From Nansenia antarctica (Eukaryota; Chordata; Actinopteri; Argentiniformes; Microstomatidae): a stretch of DNA of 64,000 nucleotides. A model generated the notes under the pieces. It was not told the origin of the DNA. It worked only from the letters and a program-made list of their open reading frames with translations, and did not search any database. Positions 1-11,065 of the stretch are shown in pieces. How positions within the stretch are numbered: position 1 is the first letter of the stretch; each line of letters opens with the position of its first letter. The stretch is taken from assembly GCA_963989245.1 (NCBI GenBank), contig OZ022340.1, positions 47,019,948-47,083,947 of the forward strand, given 5' to 3'. The position numbers and the translations under genes were made by a program.

Positions 1-118
1 TCTGTAAAGCCCAGTATGGTGGGTCTGTAGTGTGTAAAGCCCAGTATGGTGGGGGTCTGTAGTGTGTAAAGCCCAGTATGGTGGGGGTCTGTAGTCTGTA
101 AAGCCCAGTATGGTGTAA
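1..118 (+). repeat. 30/32-bp minisatellite, right end of a block
   Basis: About four units of the minisatellite described at 521-2,433 run in from the left edge. The block ends at a partial unit (tggtgtaaagcccagagag) leading into the smarcad1-like exon. The same junction occurs at about 33,200-33,228. Confidence 0.95.
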
Positions 119-129
119 AGCCCAGAGAG

Positions 130-520
130 CGTCCAGGGGGAGATGAAGTGATCGTGCTGTCAGACGAGGACGTGGAGGAGGGAGAGAAGGAGGGAGAGGA
201 GAAGGAGGGAGAGGAGGAGGGGGCAGAGGGGGGGCCAGGAGTGTCAGCTGGTCTACGGGGCCCTGGGGGGCCTCTGTTGAAGGAGACCAGAGCCGCCAGC
301 CAGCTGCCCACAAGCCTCCCTGGTGGAGCCGCCTGTAAGAGGAGCCTGGAGGAGGAGGAGGACGACAGCACCCAGGAGAGGAGGGCCAGCAAGAAGCCTG
401 CCCTCCACCAAGACTCTGTGAACCTGAGGGACTTGCTGCTCCAGCATGATTGGCACTTTGAGGACACCTCAGAAGCTCTGCGCATCTCAGGACAGGACCA
501 GCAGAGCTCCAACCCAGCTG
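130..520 (+). pseudogene. smarcad1: smarcad1-like exon fragment (acidic tract plus CUE-like end), copy A
   Basis: An open frame encodes an acidic segment (DEVIVLSDEDVEEGEKEG), a GG..CKRSLEEEEDD patch, a KKPAL patch, and a C-terminal helix-like stretch NLRDLLLQHDWHFEDTSEAL. Order and motifs resemble the SMARCAD1 region between its two CUE motifs and the second CUE helix, where human has a KRKL..acidic patch followed by ELREVLKEHEW...EAL. The exon seems to run from an AG at 129 to a GT at 521 (CAGCTG|gtgggg). No ATPase domain is nearby, so this is an isolated exon copy. It differs from copies B (30,919-31,321) and C (33,229-33,646) mainly in acidic-tract length: 391, 403 and 418 nt. The assignment rests on remembered family motifs and is moderate. 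Confidence 0.5.
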
Positions 521-2433
521 GTGGGGGTCTGTAGTGTGTACAGCCCAGTATGGTGGGGGTCTGTAGTGTGTAAAGTCCAGTATGGTGGGTCTGTAGTGTG
601 TAAAGCCCAGTATGGTGGGGGTCTGTAGTGTGTACAGCCCAGTATTGTGGGTCTGTAGTGTGTAAAGCCCAGTATGGTGGGGGTCTGTAGTGTGTAAAGC
701 CCAGTATGGTGGGGGTCTGTAGTGTGTACAGCCCAGTATGGTGGGGGTCTGTAGTGTGTACAGCCCAGTATGGTGGGGGTCTGTAGTGTGTAAAGCCCAG
801 TATGGTGGGTCTGTAGTCTGTAAAGCCCAGTATGGTGGGTCTGTAGTGTGTAAAGCCCAGTATGGTGGGGGTCTGTAGTGTGTAAAGCCCAGTATGGTGG
901 GGGTCTGTAGTCTGTAAAGCCCAGTATGGTGGGGGTCTGTAGTCTGTAAAGCCCAGTATGGTGGGTCTGTAGTGTGTAAAGCCCAGTATGGTGGGGGTCT
1001 GTAGTGTGTACAGCCCAGTATGGTGTGGGTCTGTAGTGTGTAAAGCCCAGTATGGTGGGTCTGTAGTGTGTAAAGCCCAGTATGGTGTGGTCTGTAGTGT
1101 GTAAAGCCCAGTATGGTGGGGGTCTGTAGTGTGTAAAGCCCAGTATGGTGGGGGTCTGTAGTGTGTACAGCCCAGTATGGTGGGGGTCTGTAGTGTGTAC
1201 AGCCCAGTATGGCGGGGGTCTGTAGTGTGTAAAGCCCAGTATGGTGGGGGTCTGTAGTGTGTACAGCCCAGTATGGTGGGGGTCTGTAGTGTGTACAGCC
1301 CAGTATGGTGGGGGTCTGTAGTGTGTACAGCCCAGTATGGTGGGGGTCTGTAGTGTGTAAAGCCCAGTATGGTGGGGGTCTGTAGTGTGTAAAGCCCAGT
1401 ATGGTGGGTCTGTAGTGTGTACAGCCCAGTATGGTGGAGGTCTGTAGTGTGTAAAGCCCAGTATGGTGGGGGTCTGTAGTGTGTACAGCCCAGTATGGTG
1501 GGGGTCTGTAGTGTGTACAGCCCAGTATGGTGGGGGTCTGTAGTGTGTACAGCCCAGTATGGTGGGGGTCTGTAGTGTGTACAGCCCAGTATGGTGGGGG
1601 TCTGTAGTGTGTAAAGCCCAGTATGGTGGGGGTCTGTAGTGTGTAAAGCCCAGTATGGTGGGTCTGTAGTGTGTACAGCCCAGTATGGTGGGGGTCTGTA
1701 GTGTGTAAAGCCCAGTATGGTGGGGGTCTGTAGTGTGTACAGCCCAGTATGGTGGGGGTCTGTAGTGTGTACAGCCCAGTATGGTGGGGGTCTGTAGTGT
1801 GTACAGCCCAGTATGGTGGGGGTCTGTAGTGTGTAAAGCCCAGTATGGTGGGGGTCTGTAGTGTGTAAAGCCCAGTATGGTGGGTCTGTAGTGTGTACAG
1901 CCCAGTATGGTGGGGGTCTGTAGTGTGTAAAGCCCAGTATGGTGGGGGTCTGTAGTGTGTAAAGCCCAGTATGGTGGGGGTCTGTAGTGTGTAAAGCCCA
2001 GTATGGTGGGGGTCTGTAGTCTGTAAAGCCCAGTATGGTGGGGGTCTGTAGTGTGTAAAGCCCAGTATGGTGGGGGTCTGTAGTCTGTAAAGCCCAGTAT
2101 GGTGGGGGTCTGTAGTCTGTAAAGCCCGGTATGGTGGGTCTGTAGTGTGTACAGCCCAGTATGGTGGGGGTCTGTAGTGTGTACAGCCCAGTATGGTGTG
2201 GGTCTGTAGTGTGTAAAGCCCAGTATGGTGGGTCTGTAGTGTGTAAAGCCCAGTATGGTGGGTTTGTAGTGTGTAAAGCCCAGTATGGTGGGGGTCTGCA
2301 GTCTGTAAAGCCCAGTATGGTGGAGGTCTGTAGTGTGTACAGCCCAGTATGGTGGAGGTCTGTAGTGTGCACAGCCCAGTATGGTGGGGGTCTGTAGTGT
2401 GTAAAGCCCAGTATGGTGGGGGTCTGTAGTGTG
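521..2433 (+). repeat. 30/32-bp minisatellite block 1 (about 60 units)
   Basis: Tandem units contain gtgtgtaaagcccagtatgg followed by tggggtctgta or a version shorter by two G. Common variants are aaag/acag at the spacer and gtgtg/gtctg at the start. It begins exactly at the putative donor of the smarcad1-like exon and ends at gtactgtatactccttcagcg. Every plus-strand unit carries tgtag, so the plus strand is full of stops. The minus strand has no stop in any frame, which gives a spurious 692-residue frame. Same family at 30,070-30,499, 31,322-33,222 and 47,972-51,160. Confidence 0.97.
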
Positions 2434-2909
2434 TACTGTATACTCCTTCAGCGACCAGCCTAGTTTCGTCATAATCCAGTGGTTTTTGGTGAGTGCTGCC
2501 CCAGGGACAGTAGAGTGTATATTATACACTCTACCCCACAGTGTATAATATACATATGAATTCATAATTCATATGTATGAATCCGTATACATGCATACGG
2601 ATTCATACATGCATCCGTATGCATGTATGAATGTTATGGAAGTGTATTTACGTGTTTAAGATTAAAAATTGTTTATGGTATGAGGACCCCAGGAAGAATA
2701 GCTACTGCATATTTGCTGTATCTAATGGTGGATCCAAATAAAAAAACAAACAAACAAACAAACATCACATGCAACCATGTGACAACTGAGTTGAAGGATT
2801 GACTGTTGTTTTTAAATGAACTTGACAGTCTGACTTCTGATATGTAAGATGGTTAAAGATAGGTTGTGGTGAGATTTGATCTGGGAGAGCTGCCTGCTTT
2901 CTGTTGCAG
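2434..2909. other. Non-coding upstream region of tpo copy 1
   Basis: No gene seen. Holds nested inverted repeats at about 2,510-2,640 (agagtgtatattatacactct, then palindromes around atgaattcat and catgcatacgg) and an (AAAC)n stretch at 2,741-2,763. It ends with the polypyrimidine tract and AG acceptor of the first coding tpo exon. Copy 2 counterpart is 51,170-51,647, nearly identical. Confidence 0.7.
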
Positions 2910-3006
2910 CATCAACGCCATGGCTGTTGGACTGACCTGAGCTATGCTATCGTATCCTGCATGATCATAGCATGTTCTTCTAGTGAAAAGGCAAGAATCA
3001 CCAAAC
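2910..3006 (+). pseudogene. tpo: tpo copy 1, first coding exon with frameshift
   Basis: The acceptor is a strong tract ending in ctgttgcag. The ATG at 2,920 sits in a good Kozak context (gccatgg). Compared with 51,648-51,745, one A is missing in ggactga-cctgagc, so the frame stops after about six codons (MAVGLT then TGA). In copy 2 the same exon encodes a signal-peptide-like start. The donor is c|gtaagt at 3,006/3,007. Confidence 0.6.
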
Positions 3007-3589
3007 GTAAGTCAGCTCTCCATCTTCCTCTGCTTCTTATTATCCCATGCCTGCATTACATGTTTCTATGTACAGACAAGACATTTCTATCGTCCACTTT
3101 TGACTGAAAAAGTTTGTAGACTTGTAGTTTGTCTATATATCGAATACCTACATTTACATTTAGTAAATGTCATTTAGCCAAAGCTTTTATCCAAAGTAGT
3201 ACAGTACAATAGGTGAATGGACTATATATCAGTCATTGTAAGTAAAACCTTTGGGTTAGGGATGACTGAGACTTGTGTGACTGCTACAAAGTCATGTTAC
3301 GTTATGTTAACACATGTTAAAGTGATCACCATGGCAGGTTGCCCTACAGAAGTTGAGTAATTGAGTAATTGAATTCTCCCTGTTTGAGTGCATTTGGTTG
3401 TTCCTCTCTTCCGGTATTATAGAACGTTGTTCTGTGACTTTTTGTTGTTGTTGTTGTTTATGACATGTTTTGTGAACTCATTGCATGATACAGTACATTC
3501 TCCAGGTGCATTTGACAATAGGAGATTGATCATTTCCTCAATTCAAAAGAGCCTTCAGCTGGTAGACAAGGCATTATTGTTTACATTAT
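3007..3589. other. tpo intron, no gene
   Basis: AT-rich intronic sequence shared with copy 2. About 3,145-3,215 resembles a dispersed teleost motif (tttacatttag...cttttatccaaag). Copy 2 contains an extra short duplication of the acgttatgttaacac block at about 52,035-52,080. No coding potential seen. Confidence 0.6.
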
Positions 3590-4403
3590 TAAGGTGAAGC
3601 TGGGGAAGAGCATTTCCAGCTCCAGGTCCACCAGCACGGGCTCCCCGCAGGGCTGCGTCCTGTCTCCAGCACTATTCTCCCTATACACCAACAGCTGTGT
3701 CTCCCGCCACCCCTCGGTCAAGCTCCTGAAGTTTGCAGACGACACCACCCTGGTGGGCCTCATCTCCGGGGGGGACGAATCTGCCTACAGGGGTGAGATC
3801 GAGGGGCTGCAGAGCTGGTGCAGTTTAAACAATCTGGAGCTCAATGCTCTGAAAACAGTGGAGATGGTGGTGGACTTCCGTAGGAAAGCAGCCCTGCCCC
3901 CTCCCATCACGCTGGGAGGTACCCCAGTGGCCTCCGTGGAGTCATGCCGCTTTCTAGGCATGACCATCTCCCGGGACCTCAAGTGGGAGCGGAACACCGA
4001 GGCCCTCACGAAGAAGGCCCAGAAGAGGATGTTCTTCCTCCGGCAGCTGAGGAAACTCAGGCTGCCGAGGTCCATGATGGTCCAGTTTTACACGGCCATC
4101 ATAGAGTCCATCCTCACCCACTCCATCATCACCTGGTTCCCTGCTGCAACGACCAAGGACAAGGCCAAGTTGCAGCGGGTGTTACGTTCAGCAGAGAGGG
4201 TGATCGGCTGTCCCTTGCCCTCCCTCAACTCCTTGCATGACACCAGGGCTCTGAGGAGGGCAAGAAAGATCATGGCCGACCCCTTCCACCCCGGCCACGG
4301 CCTCCTCACCCTGCTTCCCTCTGGAAGAAGGTTGCGGCTGCCTAAGGCACTGAAGGCCCGCCACAGGCTCAGTTTCTACCCCTCAGCCGCCAGGCTGATA
4401 AAT
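3590..4403 (+). mobile_element. 5'-truncated CR1/L2-clade LINE, RT C-terminal half
   Basis: Open frame of 277 residues starting within the reverse transcriptase. It contains STGSPQGCVLSPALFSLYTN (RT motif 4), LLKFADDTTLVGL (catalytic FADD) and WCSLNNLELN, and continues through the thumb to SGRRLRLPKALKAR and PSAARLIN. The domain order and the C-terminal SGRR...FYP signature are those of teleost CR1/L2 elements. Copy 1 stops abruptly at gctgataaat. Copy 2 (52,355-53,430) keeps the 3' UTR and a tgaatc-repeat tail. So copy 1 suffered a 3' deletion of about 280 bp after duplication. Confidence 0.85.
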
Positions 4404-4511
4404 ATACCCATTTCTAATCATAATTAGCCAATTCTTCATGTGCCCTTGAGAAAAAAATGAAGGAACCATGACATGCCCCTTGCTACATCGAGCCACTCCT
4501 CTTAATCACAG

Positions 4512-4666
4512 GCAGAACACACCCCCCTCCCCGGGGCAGATGGTTCTTCGGCAAACGGAGCCTGAGACCCAAGAGGTTTCCAGAGCTGCGGAGGTCTTTG
4601 AAACAACTCTGAACATGTTACAGGACAGAGCCAGCCAGAGATACAAAAGGGCTTTCGCTGAATCAG
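4512..4666 (+). CDS. tpo: tpo copy 1, propeptide exon (intact copy)
   Basis: After acceptor cttaatcacag the frame reads CAG ATG GTT... and encodes TEPETQEVSRAAEVFETTL followed by QRYKRAFAES, ending in a phase-1 donor (TCA G|gtacat). It resembles the helical propeptide segment of animal heme peroxidases just upstream of the Cys-rich segment. The exact acceptor is unsure: exon 1 ends in phase 1, whereas this acceptor needs phase 2. An alternative acceptor near 4,490 or an intervening exon is possible. In copy 2 the same exon (53,561-53,681) lost its last 34 nt and its donor. Confidence 0.5.
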
Positions 4667-4811
4667 GTACATATGTCGATAAGAATCATAGTGCGTCTGC
4701 ATGATCTTGCTGTACTAGCCTTGTCATGACAGCCCAAGGGCCACATTTACAGAATCCTTTGCTAAATTTGGCTCATCAAAATTGTGATATAGTTAACTTC
4801 TCCAGAGTCCA

Positions 4812-5203
4812 TTGTTGACATGGCAAGGAACAGCCAAGAGCTGTTCTCCAAAATATATATATAATAAACAGGCAAACTTGGGGGCCCCCATTTGGCAAAG
4901 GATGGGCCTTGATACAGTTAATGTGGTTTATGCCATCCAGTGTAAGGCATGTTTGATTTTATATGTAGGGGAAACGCAGAATAAGTTGAGGGAGAGGTTA
5001 AAACAACATGTGTATCATGTTGGAAAGGGTAACCAGACCTCCCTCCTTTATTAACATTTTAACACACATTTATTAGAAAATCTTTTTATTATGGGGCTGG
5101 AGACAAATTTAACATGGACCAAGGGACAGAGACAGGCGGCAGAACGAAAATGGATGAACATTTTAAAGACAATTCATCCAGGGGGATTGAATAACAGGTA
5201 TTA
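4812..5203 (+). mobile_element. Penelope-like element fragment, GIY-YIG endonuclease domain (stop in copy 1)
   Basis: The frame encodes VVYAIQC...LILYVGETQNKLRERLKQH and later AEQKWMNILKTIHPGGLN, the arrangement of the GIY-YIG nuclease at the C-terminus of Penelope-like retroelements. Copy 1 has TAA at 5,053 where copy 2 (53,783-54,175) has GAA, so only copy 2 is open throughout (130 codons). Copy 1 also differs by AAA to GAA changes near 5,146. No RT domain is present upstream. Inactive fragment inside the tpo intron. Confidence 0.65.
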
Positions 5204-5680
5204 GGGGATGGTGGTGGCTTAGGGGATGGGGGGTAATGTCCTTTTAATTTAGGGTTAGGCTTTTATCAAATGTTAACTTATTAGATTATTAAATTAAATT
5301 ATTATTAAATTATTAAATTATAAATTATTGAATTGGGTTTTTAGGGTTTGGGATCCCATTGGGTGGTTTGCAGTGGTCGTGTGATGTCCCAGAGCTGGAA
5401 CTGCTGTGGGGGGGCCCCTATGCTCCTACATGAATTTATTTTGGAGCATTGGTTTGGTTTGGTTGAGCTGCATGTTATAGTATAATTGGTTTGATTTGAT
5501 TTGAGTTGTTTGAATCCTTAATGTACATATATAATTTATTTCTTGATTTCTTATTTAATTATTGTTTGATCACTGTATAACATACAGCACTTGGGCCTTC
5601 CTTAACAGTGGTTGCAGCCAGAATCCCACACTAACACCTTACAGCAAACCTACCTGTCAGGACTATATTGAAAAGACTGC
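5204..5680. other. AT-rich intronic stretch
   Basis: Contains a (TTAAA/TTAT)-rich segment at 5,275-5,335 and short repeats of ttggtttggttt and tttgatttgattt around 5,450-5,510. No coding signal or recognisable element. Shared with copy 2 at 54,176-54,640. Confidence 0.5.
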
Positions 5681-5699
5681 GTATGGGGAGTAAACCTTA

Positions 5700-5885
5700 T
5701 AAAGTGGGGTGGCTGAATGGTAGATACCCATGGTTGCCATCAGGAGGACCTGGGTTCGTATCCCGCCAGAGATGCAAGGAATTGGTGAAGACATTTAGCC
5801 CATTGGAGAGTGTTTACATGAAGTTGTGTTGTTGTTATATTTCCTTCTTATGTTTTGGCCCATTTTGGGCATGTTGGACATAGGT
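5700..5885 (+). repeat. Possible tRNA-derived SINE head
   Basis: ggggtggctgaatggtagat resembles a pol III A box and ggttcgtatcc resembles a B box about 35 bp later, followed by non-tRNA sequence. There is no cloverleaf that I can close, so it is not called as a tRNA gene. Duplicated at 54,666-54,851. Confidence 0.3.
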
Positions 5886-5999
5886 TTTTGTTTACTGCAA
5901 TTTTGCATTTTTTCTATCAGGTTGCCTTGCACTTAATTTAAGCACTTTCTTTATATATATTTATATTATTTATTATTTAACACTCTCCAAATGGCCAGC

Positions 6000-6498
6000 A
6001 GGGTCCGCTCCACTGCAGATCTGCCTGAATGACACCTCATGGCAGGAATATGAGCATGAGGACCTGGAACAGTTCACGTCGTCGGTTCTGAACCACATAG
6101 TGAACTGCACCAACTCAGCCACCGTGGACAAACGTGTCCGGGTCTACCCCAACACGAAGCCATGGATGACTGAGAAGGTCCGACAACTGCTCAAGGAGAG
6201 GAACAACGCCTTCTCAGCGAAGGACAAACTGCTGTATAACACCACCAGGGCTAACCTAAACCGTGGCATCCGGGAGGCCAAGGCAGACCACAGAGAGAAG
6301 ATTGAGGAATGCTTCCTGAGCAACGACTCCAGGCGGGTGTGGCAGGGGGTTCAGCGCATGACAAACTTCAGAGCCAACAGGGCGACCCCCTGCTGGAGGA
6401 AGAGCTGAACTCCTACACCCGGTTCGACGAGAGGCGAACGGAGGTAACCACAACACAAACACCACTCTCTCCAGCTCTCAGCAGCCTCACCCTCACAT
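6000..6498 (+). mobile_element. CR1/L2-type LINE fragment, pre-RT linker region
   Basis: Encodes the segment between endonuclease and RT typical of fish CR1/L2-like LINEs: NTKPWMTEKVRQLLKERN, ANLNRGIREAKADHREKIEE, SRRVWQGVQRMTNFRAN. In copy 1 a small deletion after FRAN (missing ctctccgccgctaagg relative to copy 2) and a later 2-nt loss break the frame. Copy 2 (54,960-55,485) reads through to GDPLLEEELNSFYTRF. The fragment ends where the Harbinger element begins. Confidence 0.75.
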
Positions 6499-7654
6499 AG
6501 GGCTTTCACACCGGCAAAGAACCGTGCCGGTTCGCGTTCGGAAACCTGCGAACCCTGGAGCTGTCTGGCGAACGAGCCCGCGTTCACACCAATTTAAATG
6601 GAACAATCCGCGTCATCAACAGAGGGCGTTAAAAAGAAGAAGATCAGCAGAGGGCGTTGCTCAATTAAGTAAACAAAATCGGAAAAAATGGCAGATCGCA
6701 TTGATCAACTGATGGCTTTCCTGATGTTACTCCAAATATTTGTTTTCACGCAATTATCCATGGCCCAACAACTGCTTATCAACAGAAGAGACAGAAGAGA
6801 AAGAAGAATACCACGTAGAAGGCAATTACGCCTAAGGCGAATGGTATGTTAAAAGGATATGCAATGTTATATATATAGAGAGAACATCACAGAGCTTATG
6901 CTACACGTCAGAAATCTGCTCGACACAGCCCTTGCATTGAAAGCGGCTGTTGACGGTGAGCGAATGGCCATGATATCAACCAAAGAACACTGATCAGACC
7001 TTCTCTACCTTCAAACTGTTTTTTTTAATACTGTATATTCCTATGTATTTTGAATTGTGTGGCTGTTTTTAGATTTGTTGTTGTACGGCGACCTTGAGTG
7101 CCATGAAAGGCGCCATATAAAATAAATGTATTATTATTATTATTATATATTCGCTGGAAATAACGTAACGTTCGAGTCAGCAAATAAGTTCGTAATTTAT
7201 CATCTAATGTTAATTATAACAAAGCATGGTATGACAATGGACATTTTATGGAAAATGTAACTTTACAGGCAATCATAAACGCCATGAGAACACGGAGGGT
7301 GTGGGCACATCCACGGACACAGGAATGGTGGGATGACATTGTTCCCAGTTTCGACAATGACATGTTCATAAGGAACTTTCGGGTGTCCCGGGAGTCCTTC
7401 ACCTACATCTGTCGTCGCCTAGGCCGTGTCCTGCAAAGGAAGACCACCAACTACCGGTTATCTGTACCTGTGTCTAAAGGGGTTGCCGTCGCCCTGTGGA
7501 GACTAGCCACCGACAATGATTACAGGAGTGTCAGTCACCTTTTTGGCATTGGCATTTCTACTGTTTGTCTTTGTGTGCAGGATTTCTGCAATGCAGTTAT
7601 TAAGGTGCTGCTTCCTGACCACATTAAGACCCCTGATTCCCGTAAATTGATGGA

Positions 7655-8136
7655 GATGGCTCCCCATCAAACACCGCATCGATTACAAAATCCTTCTCCA
7701 TACTTTCAAGGCCATCCATAACCTCTTCCCTCCATACCTGTCCGACCTCCTCCACATCAAAATTCCCACCCGGTCCCTCAGGTCTGCCTCCTCCATCAAC
7801 CTGACCGTCCCCCCAGCCCGTCTGTCCACCATGGGGTTTAGAGCCTTCAGCCGCTCCGCCCCTCGCCTCTGGAACTCCCTCCCCCCCGACATCAGGAACA
7901 TTGTTTCAATTTCCTCATTCAAAACCCACCTGTTTACGCAGGCGTATCCCTATTGATTTACTGTTCCTGTGCTGCTCTGCTGCTAGCTATGTTTTATACT
8001 GTATATTTCTATGTATTTTGTATTTAGAATTTTGTAACTGTTTTTTTAAATGTGTTGTTGTACGGCGACCTTGAGTGCCATGAAAGGCGCCTTATAAAAT
8101 AAATGTATTATTATTATTATTACATTTTTCGGCAAC
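7655..8136 (+). mobile_element. LINE 3'-end insertion with (ATT)n tail inside Harbinger
   Basis: Encodes the C-terminal tail DYKILLHTFKAIHNLFPPYL, later FRAFSRSAPRLWNSLP, followed by a 3' UTR with gtacggcgaccttgagtgcc and an (ATT)n tail. It is in both duplicate copies (56,632-57,087), so it inserted before the duplication. The same 3' end (tgccatgaaaggcgc) occurs alone at 7,080-7,145. Confidence 0.7.
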
Positions 8137-8686
8137 AGGTGGAGGGCACCTCAATGCGTTGGAGCGATAGATGGCAGCCACATCCCCATTATAGCACCTG
8201 AAGCGTTCCCACGTGACTATTATAACACAAAGGGATGGCATTCAATCATACTTCAGGGTGTTGTTGATGGCAAGGGTCTGTTCTGGGATGTTTGTGTTGG
8301 TTTTCCTGGGAGTGTCCATGATTCACGGGTTCTGAGGCAGTCTCATTTGTGGGAAATTGTGACTGATGGACAATTTTTTAATCAGCACACCGCAAACATC
8401 TCAGGACATGACATAGGACACTACCTAATTGGAGACCCTGCGTACCCTCTGCAACCATGGCTGATGAAGCCTTTTTCTGATACAGGCCAACTGACCCAGG
8501 AGCAACACATTTATAATGGCAGGCTAAACAGTGCTAGGGCAGTTGTGGAGACATCCTTTGGAAGGCTGAAAGGTAGATGGAGGGGTGTCCTAAAGAGGAA
8601 TGACTGTCAATTGGACCTCACCCAAAAAATGGTGATGGCCTGTTGTGTACTGCACAACATTTGTGAGGAGCATGGGGACCGCTACA

Positions 8687-9220
8687 CTGTACACTGTCCA
8701 ACACACGCTGTCTCAGGAAGGCCTCCAAGATCTCCAGGGACCCGACCCACCCTGGGCACTTACACTTTATCAGGCTGCCCTCGAAAAGGAGGTACAGGAC
8801 CCCGGCCGCTAAGACAAACAGACTGAAGAACTGCTTCTACCACAGGGCCGTCAAGGCCCTGAACACAGCAAAGGCCTAAGTTCTGGGCCCAGGACAGTCC
8901 GGACGGATTGTATGGCAGCTAGTGCTGAGGCACAAACATGTACATTTCAAGCCTGCAAACTGTGACACTTTAAAATAACGTGAAAAAATACTTTTGTGCA
9001 ATATGACAACCCTAGTTGACTATCTGTGCAGTATAGTACAGTGGATTGTGTACATAGCCTTTATTTATGTAAACCAGCTCCTTACCTTCTTGTGATTTTA
9101 TGCTTTTTCTATTTATTTATTTATTTTTTCCTTTCCTAACACCAGGGGAGCCACCCCTCCTAAATTTCGTTGTTTGGTACCTCTACTGTAGCAATGACAA
9201 ATAAAGTCCATTCCATTCCA
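8687..9220 (+). mobile_element. LINE tail present only in copy 1
   Basis: The copy 2 sequence runs gctaca|tgccagaccc (57,644-57,655) with nothing between, while copy 1 has 534 bp there. The insert encodes the CR1/L2-like C-terminus (AVSGRPPRSPGTRP in one frame, the RLK/FYHRAVKALNTAKA type ending in another) and a 3' UTR with tttcgttgtttggtacct and a (CATTC)n tail. It is a post-duplication insertion disrupting the Harbinger transposase. No clear target-site duplication seen. Confidence 0.8.
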
Positions 9221-9359
9221 TGCCAGACCCTCCAGTGATGGAGAATGTGCAGCCACCTGTTCGTATGTTCCAGGAACGTCAACAGGAAGGAGCTGGTGTG
9301 AGAGCTGCACTGCTTGAATATTTCAACTCAGACTGATGGACAGATGCAGTATTTTATTT

Positions 9360-9960
9360 GTGATATGATTTGTTAAAGAACGTGCAGCCACCTGTTCGTG
9401 TGTTCAGCCACCTGTTCGTGTGTTCAGCCACCTGTTCGTGTGTTCCAGGAACATCAACAGGATGGAGCTGCACTGCTTGAATATTTAAACTCTGACTGAT
9501 GGACAGATTACAGTTTCAAGTTTATTTGTGACATTATTTGTTAAGACATGTAAAGCATTTTTTTTTATTGCCCCTGTTGTATGTGCTATACAAATAATAT
9601 CATTTTTCAGTATTTCTTGCAATATGCAAAGCACTTTGAATTGCCCCTGTTGTATGAAATGTGCTATACAAATAAACTTTCCTTGCCATTAATGCAGGTA
9701 AGACAAGGCAGCGGTGCCGTTAGTGAGTCAACTGTCTACAGTGGGCTTGTTCCAAGAGTCTGATCATCTGGGGGAAGAAGCTGTTTGTTAGTCTTGTTCT
9801 GTACATTTGTTCTTTTCTATATTTCTCCCCCCCCCAACAACATCAGACAGCAATGGTTTTCAACCCCAAAAATAAAGAAACACAAATATAACAGAAAGTG
9901 TACGTGTGTCTATAAAGTTCTTCCCATATTTAAACATGTATCAAATATAAAGTAATATGT
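9360..9960. other. Intronic sequence with a short VNTR
   Basis: An approximately 20-bp unit (cagccacctgttcgtgtgtt) is present three times at 9,380-9,440 in copy 1 and twice in copy 2 (57,824-57,860). It derives from a repeat of the Harbinger C-terminal coding end. Nothing else coding. Confidence 0.6.
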
Positions 9961-9964
9961 ACAA

Positions 9965-10866
9965 GAAATGAATGAATGGTCTTTATTGTCATTAATGCAG
10001 TACAGGTACCATACAACGACATTTAGGAGGGGGGGCTCCAAGAAGGCACAACAGCGGCTCTACTTCGAGAGTCCTCAGGAACTACCACCTCAGACAGGAG
10101 CTGCTTGTGACCTTCTACCGCAGCACAGTGGAGAGCATCCTCACCTACTGCATTTGCGTGTGGTTCTTCAGCTGCACAGCCGCAGAGAGGAAAGCGCTAC
10201 AGAGAGTCGTGAGATCGGCCCAGAAGATCATCGGCGCCCCCCCCCCCCCCCCTCTCTGGAAGAGCTGTACAACACACGCTGCCTCAGGAAGGCCTCCAAG
10301 ATCTCCAGGGACCCATCCCACCCTGGGAACGAACACTTTGTTCGGCTGCGTTCAGGCAGGCGGTTCAGGACCATGTTCGCACGGACAAACAGACTGAAGC
10401 TCAGCTTCTACCCTAGGGCCATTCAGGCCCTGAACACAGCAAAGACCTAGGTTCTAGGCTCTGGACAATCTAGACAATTTGATGGCAGCTACTAGATTGT
10501 AAACATAAGTGCAATATTGTAATACAACTGTGAACATTCTAAACCTGCTAACTGCGACACTTTAATGAATGTGCAACAAATATTATGTGCAATATGACAA
10601 CCCATGTGTACATAAGGTTCAGATATAGGAAAAAGTTAGGATATTTATATCATAGCATAGTGTACAGCACAGTGTTTTATTGTATAGTATAGTAGATAGT
10701 GTATATAGCCTTATTTATGTCAATCAGCTCTTTTCTCTTGTTTTACCCTTGGCTCGCTTGTTTTTAGTCTTTTTTCCAAGCACCAGGGGAGCCCCCCCTC
10801 CTAAATTTCGTTGTATGGTACCTGTACTGTATTAATGACAATAAAGACCATTCATTCATTCATTCA
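9965..10866 (+). mobile_element. CR1/L2-type LINE fragment flanked by inverted copies of its own 3' end
   Basis: 10,030-10,450 encodes the RT C-terminus (TFYRSTVESILTYCICVWF, CLRKASKISRDPSHP, SGRRFRTMFARTNRLKLSFY). The 3' UTR ends at 10,800-10,866 with tttcgttgtatggtacctgt and a (CATT)n tail. At 9,965-10,030 the same 3' terminus is present in reverse complement (gaatgaatggtctttattgt...), directly joined to the coding part. A poly-C run at 10,238-10,251 shifts the frame in copy 1. Copy 2 at 58,383-59,275 has the same structure with the run intact. Confidence 0.75.
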
Positions 10867-11013
10867 TTCATTCAAAACAAGCTGTGTTGGTTATCTAGCG
10901 AGTGTGTCATTGATTCTCAACAACGCTGGAATGTATTTACACTTTCCAGAATATATGATGATGACTTGTTCCCGGTTCCACCAGCTGCTGTCACATGGAG
11001 TCGGCAAAGCTGA

Positions 11014-11017
<4 letters not shown>

Positions 11018-11064
<47 letters not shown>
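11018..11064. repeat. (TA)n microsatellite
   Basis: About 23 TA dinucleotides in copy 1. The matching site in copy 2 (59,437-59,450) has about seven. Post-duplication length change. Confidence 0.95.

Positions 11065-11065
<1 letters not shown>

Larger units (their letters stand above)
6500..9345 (+). mobile_element. PIF/Harbinger transposon copy 1, interrupted by LINE fragments
   Basis: The left end probably lies at gggctttcacaccgg (about 6,500). An upstream small basic reading frame starts at 6,688 (MADRIDQLMAFLM..., Arg-rich). The transposase (HARBI1-like, DDE_4 superfamily) is in pieces: 7,248-7,650 (N-terminal helix-turn-helix region, NFRVSRESFTYICRRLGR) and 8,137-8,690 (catalytic, with AIDGSH lost to a frameshift-prone junction, GDPAYPL, VETSFGRLKGRW). 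A LINE tail occupies about 7,655-8,136, a shorter tail 7,080-7,145, and a copy-1-specific LINE 8,687-9,220 cuts the last codons. The terminal 25 or so codons reappear at 9,221-9,337. Inactive. Confidence 0.8.

Noticed and set aside
521..2433. CRISPR-like array
   Set aside because: Repeats are contiguous without unique spacers, and this is animal DNA.
5700..5790. tRNA gene
   Set aside because: A- and B-box-like parts only. No complete cloverleaf could be formed and it is embedded in longer repeat sequence.
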